Below, in pieces: positions 1-4,769 of a stretch of 9,419 nucleotides of DNA (its first letter is position 1; the number at the start of each line of letters is the position of its first letter). The DNA comes from CAYFZR01 sp964347835 [NCBI: uncultured archaeon]. Lineage in GTDB: Archaea; CAYFZR01. The notes beneath the pieces are model-generated. The model searched no databases and was not told the DNA's origin. It saw only the letters and a list, made by a program, of their open reading frames with translations. The translations under genes were made by a program, and so were the position numbers. The DNA is taken from the NCBI GenBank assembly GCA_964347835.1, contig CAYFZR010000035.1, forward strand, positions 1 to 9,419. Direction: 5' to 3'.

Positions 1-86
1 TCTTCTAAGTTAATATAAAGTAGAAAAACTAAATTGAAGATAGTATGCGGACATTTTGAAGATTTTACCGAAGGAATGTTACTAAA

Positions 87-109
87 TGATCCACCTTGCA
101 CGATATTCT
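87..109. repeat. Degenerate partial copy of the palindromic module
   Basis: This 23-base stretch matches 198-220 at 19 of 23 positions, sharing the TGATC, ACCT and GCACGA blocks. It corresponds to one arm of the larger module at 190-271. I see no clear closing arm, so it looks like a decayed or truncated copy. The rest of 1-86 shows nothing I can name. Confidence 0.5.
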
Positions 110-136
110 ATTTTATCAAGAAGTTCTAGTTGAGAT

Positions 137-159
137 GTTGAGTTGCGCAGCAACTCGAC
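137..159. repeat. Inverted repeat (hairpin)
   Basis: The arms gagttgc (140-146) and gcaactc (150-156) are perfectly complementary around the 3-base loop gca. The stem extends outward to 137 and 159 with one G-T mismatch or wobble, giving about 10 pairs. It directly precedes the first cgacctgatgatc repeat and belongs to the same palindrome-rich tract. Confidence 0.7.
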
Positions 160-186
160 CTGATGATCCACCTTTCAGAAGGTGGA
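156..186. repeat. Palindromic module, short form
   Basis: The module opens with the direct-repeat block cgacctgatgatc (156-168). It continues as a perfect 8-bp hairpin with arms tccacctt (167-174) and aaggtgga (179-186) and loop tcag. The same opening block recurs at 190-202, where it introduces a longer version of the module. It lies downstream of tRNA-Leu on the tRNA strand, so a read-through transcript would contain it. Confidence 0.75.
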
Positions 187-189
187 ATT

Positions 190-271
190 CGACCTGATGA
201 TCGACCTCGCACGAGAATCTTCGATTCTCGGCGCGCCAACAATCTTCGATTGTTGTGCGTTCAGAAGGTCG
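190..271. repeat. Palindromic module, long form with nested hairpins, abutting the tRNA 3' end
   Basis: After the block cgacctgatgatc (190-202), an outer stem pairs cgacct (202-207) with aggtcg (266-271). A second stem pairs cgcac (208-212) with gtgcg (255-259). Inside are two perfect 7-bp hairpins with TTC loops, at 213-229 and 238-254, separated by the self-complementary octamer ggcgcgcc (230-237). Bases 260-265 (ttcaga) stay unpaired and match the loop region of the short module. Every base from 202 to 259 is assigned to a stem, a loop or the octamer. The outer stem ends at 271, one base from the tRNA CCA (272-274). Function unknown: structured RNA trailer, terminator or small mobile repeat are all possible. 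Confidence 0.8.
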
Positions 272-358
272 TGGTGCAGGGGAGGGGATTCGAACCCCCG
301 AAGGCACTAAGCCAATGGGTCCTAAGCCCATCTCCTTTGACCGCTCGGACACCCCTGC
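272..358 (-). tRNA. trnL: tRNA-Leu(UAG), with encoded CCA
   Basis: Read on the minus strand, the acceptor arm GCAGGGG (358-352) pairs with CCCCTGC (282-276). It is followed by discriminator A (275) and a genomically encoded CCA (274-272). The anticodon stem ATGGG/CCCAT encloses the loop CTTAGGA, giving anticodon UAG (322-324), which reads CUA and other CUN leucine codons. The long variable arm between the anticodon and T arms is typical of type II tRNA-Leu. The T arm has the loop TTCGAAT with five stem pairs, one of them G-U. No intron is seen. The gene lies 40 bases downstream of the NifB-like gene on the same strand, and its 3' end directly abuts the palindromic module. Confidence 0.97.
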
Positions 359-380
359 ACACATCTAAAAATATCTACGT

Positions 381-392
381 TCTTAAAAAATG
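381..392 (-). promoter_or_regulatory. Candidate TATA box for tRNA-Leu, or U-tract terminator of the upstream gene
   Basis: On the minus strand this reads cattttttaaga, centred about 28 bases upstream of the mature tRNA 5' end. That is the expected archaeal TATA distance if transcription starts at the tRNA. The same run of six T lies 9 bases past the stop of the NifB-like gene and could instead be its terminator. Both readings are positional inferences. Confidence 0.35.
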
Positions 393-398
393 TTCTGA

Positions 399-1223
399 TT
401 ATAAGTATTCTGTGCTTAAATATCCCTCGTTTAGAGTTCCTAGCGCATCTGATCTGCATCTTCTACAGGAATAAAATTGAGATACATATCTCTCGCATTC
501 TTCTCTGATACGCGCTATTTCATGCATAGTTGGTTCTAGAAGATCATGAGATACTAAAGGTATGATGTTCATAATATCAGCGTATCTTGAGACTCTTTTT
601 GCAAGTTTAGATATAGAATTTGAGTTAATCTCTGGAATTAAGACAGTATTTATTTTTATTAATAACTCTTTCTCGGATATCAATTTTAATCCTTTCAGTT
701 GCTTTTTAATCAATAACTTAGAGCCTTCTTTTCCTTTATAGATTTTATTTTTATAATTTACTCTTTTATAGATCTTGGAGCCCTCTTTAATGTTTAGGGT
801 GTTCATCGTTATCGTTATTACATCTACGTATCCCTCTATAAATTCCAAATAATCCTCTACTAACAGTCCATTAGTACAAATACATCTTATTAGGGAGGGG
901 GACCTCTCTTTTATGTGAAAAAGAGTTTCAAAGGTCTCAGAGTTTTCTAAAGGATCGCCCGGACCAGATATTCCAACTACTCTAATATAGTCGTGCCTCT
1001 TTACCGCTCTTTCTACTATATTCAAAGCCTCTCTGGGAGTTATTACTTTGTATGTTGCGCCCGGGTAATTACTATCTGTTTTTCCTGACATACAATAAAT
1101 ACATCTAATGTTGCATTCTTTAGCAACTGGTAAATGGATTCTTCCCTTACAACTGGCCTGACTTCCCAGACAGGGATGGTTTCCGAGGATATATCTCTTG
1201 CTTTCTAAATTCAACAATCGCAC
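399..1223 (-). CDS. NifB-like radical SAM protein (short, no NifX domain)
   Basis: This 274-residue protein has the radical SAM cluster motif CNIRCIYC (C37, C41, C44). Other NifB-family landmarks are an HPC near residues 16-18, GRIHLPVA at 27-34, GISGPGDPLEN at 84-94, TNGLLVEDYLEF at 117-128 and a C-terminal CRRCRSDALG at 253-262. NifB builds the iron-sulfur-carbide precursor of nitrogenase cofactor. Here the family's usual extra Cys and RPGV stretch just after the CxxxCxxC motif is replaced by MSGKTDSNYPGATY, and the His expected in the AH pair after HPC is Ser. True NifB activity is therefore doubtful. The start is GTG with no clear ribosome binding site; TTG codons 3 and 4 are alternatives. 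It begins 20 bases after fae-hps and is probably co-transcribed. No other nif gene is in view. Confidence 0.85.
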   Translation of the reverse strand: MRLLNLESKRYILGNHPCLGSQASCKGRIHLPVAKECNIRCIYCMSGKTDSNYPGATYKVITPREALNIVERAVKRHDYIRVVGISGPGDPLENSETFETLFHIKERSPSLIRCICTNGLLVEDYLEFIEGYVDVITITMNTLNIKEGSKIYKRVNYKNKIYKGKEGSKLLIKKQLKGLKLISEKELLIKINTVLIPEINSNSISKLAKRVSRYADIMNIIPLVSHDLLEPTMHEIARIREECERYVSQFYSCRRCRSDALGTLNEGYLSTEYL

Positions 1224-1243
1224 CCAACGTTCTTTAAGAATAA

Positions 1244-2437
1244 CTATTCTATATGCTCCCTCATAAGATCTGTGTCTTCTCCCAAGAATTCTAAAAATTC
1301 TCTTGCCGATTTCTTTACATCCTTAGATTGAGTTATATATCTTCCAACTATTATTATATCGGCGCCGCTTTCTAATGCATTTCTCGTAGTTTCAGGCCTC
1401 ATTCCACCTGCAACCGCAACTAAGATCTTCTTTTTTGCCTTCTTTGCTTCCTTCTTTATCTCATTTATTAGTTCTAGTTGACTCTGTTCCTCTCCTAAGG
1501 TTATTTCCCTGTCTATGGAGCGATGCAAGATTACTACATCAGGGTTTTCTTCCAACGAATTCAGGAGTTTCAAAGGATCTTGAACATTCATCATATCTAT
1601 GACAGCGTATATACCGAGCCTGTGCGCCTCATAAATTACGTTGTCCAAGGTCTCTTTAGAGGCAAGTCCTGATGCCACTACTGCATCTGCTGTTTCCTCA
1701 AAAGCGAGGTCTACCTCTACTTTTCCAACATCCAATGTCTTAAGATCGGCGATTACAAAGGCGTCCTTCCAGATCTCTTTTATCTCCTTTATCACCCCAA
1801 CTCCGTATCTTTTTATTAAGGGGGTGCCGGCTTCAAGCAAAATCATGTCTCTCTGGGGTAATTCATCTACTATTCTCTTCGTTTCTACCAGATTAGGTAT
1901 ATCCAAGGCGATTTGTAGGTAAGGGGGCCTCCACAGTCTTGGTCTTCTTATCCCATATATCGGATGGACTGCTCTATCCTTTTCGTACATTATTTTATCT
2001 ATTGGTGGGTAGTCGGTCATAGCTCTTTTTATCGCTAATTTCGTGGCTCCATAATTGTAGTGGTATATCTTCTCAAGATCTTCCGCGCCGGGATGGACAA
2101 ATACACTGCAAATAATTACGAGATCGTCAACTTGATCTTCAGGAATAATTCCTTCTTCCACAGAGTCTGCCACAGCTTTGGCTACTGCTACCTGAGCCGG
2201 GCCGAATATCTTACTTGCCTGATCCAAATCCTTAACAGTAACTTTTGGGACGATGAGAGTAGCAGGCTTAGGCATTAGGTTGGGTCTTATTACCGCAAGT
2301 AAAGGAGTATGTCCCACTGATAAACTAGCAAGACTATTCGTAAAAGCAATACCAACAGGACCATCTTTATTGCCTATGATTAAATCTATGTGAGCTATCT
2401 CAGGCTCTTTACCAACGAGTGCCTCTCCAATTAGCAT
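1244..2437 (-). CDS. fae-hps: Bifunctional formaldehyde-activating enzyme / 3-hexulose-6-phosphate synthase
   Basis: This is a 397-residue cytosolic fusion. Residues 1-165 are the Fae domain, which condenses formaldehyde with tetrahydromethanopterin. Its start, [11 protein letters not shown], and the AHIDL segment with the proposed catalytic His (H16) are clear. Residues about 171-381 are the Hps barrel of the OMP decarboxylase superfamily, with the DLKTLD acid-base motif at 231-236 and phosphate-binding segments at 344-346 (GGM) and 359-366. In archaea this fusion usually runs Hps toward ribulose 5-phosphate, and Fae traps the released formaldehyde. An open frame reaches back to a TTG at 2539. 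The ATG at 2437 is preferred because the protein then begins where Fae family members do and an AGGGTGAT ribosome binding site lies 7 bases upstream. It is the first gene of an operon with the NifB-like gene. Confidence 0.96.
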   Translation of the reverse strand: MLIGEALVGKEPEIAHIDLIIGNKDGPVGIAFTNSLASLSVGHTPLLAVIRPNLMPKPATLIVPKVTVKDLDQASKIFGPAQVAVAKAVADSVEEGIIPEDQVDDLVIICSVFVHPGAEDLEKIYHYNYGATKLAIKRAMTDYPPIDKIMYEKDRAVHPIYGIRRPRLWRPPYLQIALDIPNLVETKRIVDELPQRDMILLEAGTPLIKRYGVGVIKEIKEIWKDAFVIADLKTLDVGKVEVDLAFEETADAVVASGLASKETLDNVIYEAHRLGIYAVIDMMNVQDPLKLLNSLEENPDVVILHRSIDREITLGEEQSQLELINEIKKEAKKAKKKILVAVAGGMRPETTRNALESGADIIIVGRYITQSKDVKKSAREFLEFLGEDTDLMREHIE

Positions 2438-2510
2438 CAACCATATCACCCTATCAGTCGGTTTGCTATTTTTTACTGCAGTATCCTTCACTTTAGAATC
2501 TACACTAAGT

Positions 2511-2520
2511 ATAAATCTTT
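2511..2520 (-). promoter_or_regulatory. Candidate TATA box for fae-hps (proximal)
   Basis: On the minus strand this reads aaagatttat. A start site about 25 bases downstream (near 2487) would leave a leader of about 50 bases before the ATG at 2437. This inference also argues against the upstream TTG start at 2539, which this promoter would not include. Confidence 0.35.
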
Positions 2521-2555
2521 TGTTTTTTATATGAATCAATCAAATTTTTCAACTT

Positions 2556-2569
2556 CTTTATATATTACG
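2556..2569 (-). promoter_or_regulatory. Candidate TATA box for fae-hps (distal)
   Basis: On the minus strand this reads cgtaatatataaag, a closer match to the archaeal TATA consensus than the proximal candidate. A start near 2537 would give a 100-base leader. Which of the two is used cannot be decided from sequence alone. Confidence 0.4.
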
Positions 2570-2621
2570 CTTTGGCAGACAATTATTGTTCAACCAATTG
2601 ATTCTACTTCGATATCTTATA

Positions 2622-2639
2622 ACCGCGTAATTACCCGGT
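2622..2639. promoter_or_regulatory. 18-bp near-palindrome, candidate operator between divergent genes
   Basis: The sequence accgcgtaattacccggt is symmetric in 16 of 18 positions around a GTAATTAC core; only one symmetric pair (2626 and 2635) breaks it. It sits between fae-hps and the DUF1464 gene, upstream of both sets of candidate TATA boxes. It looks like a dimeric regulator site, but no second copy was recognised in the window. Confidence 0.45.
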
Positions 2640-2676
2640 ATCCAATATTTTCGCCCTTTCAAATATTTCGAAATAC

Positions 2677-2691
2677 CAAAAGATTAAAAAG
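2677..2691 (+). promoter_or_regulatory. Candidate BRE/TATA element for the DUF1464 gene
   Basis: The stretch ccaaaagattaaaaa resembles a purine-rich BRE followed by a TATA box. It is centred about 26-28 bases before the ATG at 2713, and no ribosome binding site precedes that ATG. Together these suggest a leaderless transcript starting at or very near the start codon. Confidence 0.45.
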
Positions 2692-2712
2692 ATAGATAAT
2701 TAAACCTGATTC

Positions 2713-3792
2713 ATGGTTAGAGTAGTCGGGATAGATCCTGGGACAAAAACCTTTGATTTTTTCGGGTTAGAAAACGATAAAATTATTCTCGACAAATCAG
2801 TCTCTACTGATGATATATCCAAAGATTCTGAACTCATTTCCAATATCATAAGATCCATAGATCCTGATCTGGTTGTTGGACCTTCTGGATACGGAATTCC
2901 AGTCACTGAGATCGATGATATTAACGAGAAGGATCTCTTTCTCATGACCTTGATTAAGAAAGAAGAAAAGAGGAGCATATTCGGAATGCGAAAGTCTATA
3001 GAACAATTAAAAAAGGACGGGTTGCCAGTGTATTTTGTACCTGGCATAATACACCTAACGACGGTTCCTGCGTACAGAAAAATTAACAAAATCGATATGG
3101 GCACCGCGGATAAGTTATGTGTCACAGCCTTGGCTATCTGGGATCAGACAAGAAAAAACCAAAAAAGCTACGATCAGACGTCATTTATTTTATTGGAGAT
3201 GGGTTTCGGGTATAAAGCCACCATAGCTGTTCAAAACGGAGAAGTAATAGACGGTATTGGCGGAACAGTTGGCGGCATTGGATTTCTTTCCTTAGGCGGA
3301 ATGGACAGCGAGTTGGCTTACCTCGTTTCAGGCTTCAAAAAAGAAATGCTTTTTCAAGGAGGTATAAGATATTTCGTAGGCGAAGACATTACTCCTGAAG
3401 AGTTAGGTATGTTGGTAGGTAGTAATAAAAAATATGATGAGGCATGGAAGGCACTGATAGAAAGCGCTGTTAAAGATGCATTGAGACTTACATCCTCTGT
3501 CAAACCTAGAGAAATCCTTCTCTCAGGAAGATTATCTAAAATCAAAAAAATTAAAGAAGATTTGGCTAGAGAACTCAAAGGTATAGCGCCGGTGAGAAAT
3601 TTAGAGGGATTTCCAAATGCAAAGAACGTTAAAGAGGGTGCTCAAGGAGCGGCTTTAATTGCAGACGGCCTCGCAGGAGGCAAATATGAGGAATTAATTA
3701 ACACTATGAAAATAAAAGAGGCTAGGGGAACTGTTTTAGATTATATAAAACTAGGAGTAATTGATGAATTAAAAAAAGAATATGGAATTTAA
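2713..3792 (+). CDS. DUF1464 family protein (ASKHA/acetate-kinase-like fold)
   Basis: This 359-residue protein matches the archaeal DUF1464 family, annotated elsewhere as butyrate-kinase-like; no reaction is firmly known to me. ATP-binding fold landmarks are visible: GIDPGT at 6-11 (phosphate 1), DMGTAD at 128-133, LEMGFGYKATIAV at 161-173 (phosphate 2-like), the Gly-rich GIGGTVGGIG at 181-190 and LLSGRL at 269-274 (adenosine-side motif). A phosphotransfer or ATPase role is likely, but its substrate cannot be inferred. No signal peptide or membrane segment is seen. The ATG start has no ribosome binding site and fits a leaderless message from the TATA box near 2684. The HExxH protein gene follows after 12 bases, so the two are probably co-transcribed. 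Confidence 0.9.
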   Translation: MVRVVGIDPGTKTFDFFGLENDKIILDKSVSTDDISKDSELISNIIRSIDPDLVVGPSGYGIPVTEIDDINEKDLFLMTLIKKEEKRSIFGMRKSIEQLKKDGLPVYFVPGIIHLTTVPAYRKINKIDMGTADKLCVTALAIWDQTRKNQKSYDQTSFILLEMGFGYKATIAVQNGEVIDGIGGTVGGIGFLSLGGMDSELAYLVSGFKKEMLFQGGIRYFVGEDITPEELGMLVGSNKKYDEAWKALIESAVKDALRLTSSVKPREILLSGRLSKIKKIKEDLARELKGIAPVRNLEGFPNAKNVKEGAQGAALIADGLAGGKYEELINTMKIKEARGTVLDYIKLGVIDELKKEYGI

Positions 3793-3804
3793 GTGTGGTA
3801 AAAC

Positions 3805-4236
3805 ATGCAGACAAATTCGTTGAGGATTTTGATTAAAGATAAACGAATAAGAGACCTTGTTTTAAAGACTTTAGCTCGAATTCCTGATAAAAACCTAAAG
3901 GAGATAAAAGAATTATTAAAAGAAATTAGAATTGAAGAAGACAAAAACATTAAAGCTACTGGGTTAACTCTCTACCATTATGGAACAACAAGCGAGAGAT
4001 ACTGCGAAATTATTTTTTATAGCAGTTTTCTTTCTAGATTATCGGATAAAGCAATAATGGGTGTAATTGCGCATGAACTTGCCCACGTATCTTTCTTTTA
4101 CCGTTATGGTAAGTTTTTAGAGGATTCTGAGGTTATGACTGAAAAAAAGAAAGAAGAAATGGTTAATGAAATCGCTAGAGATTTTTGGGGCTTTATTGAA
4201 GAAATAGATACAATGAAACAAGAATTAAATTTTTAA
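3805..4236 (+). CDS. Small HExxH zinc metallopeptidase-like protein
   Basis: This 143-residue protein carries AHELAHV, with the zincin motif HELAH at 90-94. A downstream helix NEIARDFWGF (121-130) offers E122, with D126 four residues later, resembling the third-ligand helix of gluzincins such as M48 or SprT-like enzymes. Residues 1-50 are charged and probably helical. No membrane segment or signal peptide is evident, unlike typical HtpX/M48 membrane proteases, and the protein is short. I do not recognise a named family. It begins 12 bases after the DUF1464 stop, with only a weak gtggta upstream as a ribosome binding site, and is likely the second gene of that operon. Proteolysis is inferred from the motif; a non-catalytic zinc protein is possible. 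Confidence 0.8.
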   Translation: MQTNSLRILIKDKRIRDLVLKTLARIPDKNLKEIKELLKEIRIEEDKNIKATGLTLYHYGTTSERYCEIIFYSSFLSRLSDKAIMGVIAHELAHVSFFYRYGKFLEDSEVMTEKKKEEMVNEIARDFWGFIEEIDTMKQELNF

Positions 4237-4256
4237 TTTCTCATTTCGATGAGAAA
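4237..4256 (+). terminator. TTCG-loop hairpin immediately after the peptidase stop
   Basis: The arms tttctcat (4237-4244) and atgagaaa (4249-4256) form a perfect 8-bp stem around TTCG. The stem begins on the base after the TAA stop. T-rich sequence follows at 4262-4289. It may terminate or stabilise the DUF1464-peptidase message. Archaeal termination usually relies on U-tracts, so the hairpin itself may act as a 3'-end protector. Confidence 0.5.
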
Positions 4257-4400
4257 CCTATTTTCCCAATCAATTTTGTAAATTTTGTTACATATTTGTT
4301 CATATTGTATTTAACTTATTTTGAATACCATTTTTGGTAATTATACCTCATATCTGTTTACTAAAATCTTAACATCTCCAAATCATATAGTATTGCTTGT

Positions 4401-4559
4401 ATGATATCAAAACCTGCATGGAGTGAAAAGGAGATCAAAAACATCTGCAAGATCTGCAACCATGAGTATTTGGGCTTTGCAGTAAATCCTATAACCAAAA
4501 TCTGTTATCAATGTGAATTAGAGAGAATAGAAGCTTATAAACGCGGTAAGTCGTCATAG
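4401..4559 (+). CDS. Small zinc-ribbon protein, 52 residues
   Basis: This short frame begins at ATG 4401 and stops at TAG 4557-4559. Two CxxC knuckles are spaced as in zinc ribbons: C16-K-I-C19 and C35-Y-Q-C38, with 15 residues between. The basic C-terminus (YKRGKSS) suggests nucleic-acid or ribosome contact, but the function is unknown. An in-frame stop at 4362-4364 and no intervening ATG make 4401 the natural start. No ribosome binding site is visible, so it may be leaderless. It stands alone, 164 bases after the peptidase gene, and is followed within 25 bases by a nine-T tract. The paired cysteines and clean flanks support a real gene. Confidence 0.72.
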   Translation: MISKPAWSEKEIKNICKICNHEYLGFAVNPITKICYQCELERIEAYKRGKSS

Positions 4560-4583
4560 TCCGCCAACCATGTGGGATCTCAA

Positions 4584-4592
4584 TTTTTTTTT
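4584..4592 (+). terminator. Nine-T tract terminator
   Basis: Nine consecutive T lie 25 bases past the zinc-ribbon stop, as expected for an archaeal U-tract terminator. The remaining 4593-4722 up to the next promoter is AT-rich non-coding sequence in which I see no gene or clear structure. Confidence 0.55.
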
Positions 4593-4722
4593 AAATTTTC
4601 ATTATATATGGAAAGATTTTAATCATCAATAGCATTTTTTGGTTCTCCAAATTCGGGTTAAGCAGAACAGCATGTTAAAAAGTTGCAGCGATTAGAAGGA
4701 AATTGAAGAATTATGAAGAGTA

Positions 4723-4738
4723 GAAAAGATTTTTAAAT
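4723..4738 (+). promoter_or_regulatory. BRE/TATA promoter of the substrate-binding protein gene
   Basis: gaaaagatttttaaat has a purine-rich BRE followed by a TATA-like core centred near 4733. A start about 25 bases on would fall near 4758, just before or within the GAGG ribosome binding site (4758-4761) that sits 8 bases ahead of ATG 4770. Confidence 0.5.
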
Positions 4739-4769
4739 CATCCGATTATAATAGATTGAGGCAACCGTA

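Noticed and set aside
87-271. CRISPR array
   Set aside because: The repeats are few, unequal in length, themselves palindromic and not separated by regular spacers.
272-300. Integration site duplicating the tRNA 3' end
   Set aside because: I found no second copy of the tRNA 3' end in the window, and there is no integrase gene, so an att site cannot be supported here.
116-474. Open frames of 82 and 103 residues on both strands
   Set aside because: Both run straight through the tRNA-Leu gene and the palindromic repeats; their translated sequence is explained by those elements.
399-1223. Evidence for nitrogen fixation
   Set aside because: No nitrogenase structural genes are in view, and the protein lacks expected NifB ligands; the homology alone does not support diazotrophy.
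2700-3125. 141-residue minus-strand frame opposite the DUF1464 gene
   Set aside because: It is the antisense shadow of a well-supported conserved gene, with no family resemblance.
4593-4722. Riboswitch or small RNA upstream of the binding-protein gene
   Set aside because: The likely transcription start lies near 4758, too close to the ATG to leave a long leader, and I see no conserved stem pattern.
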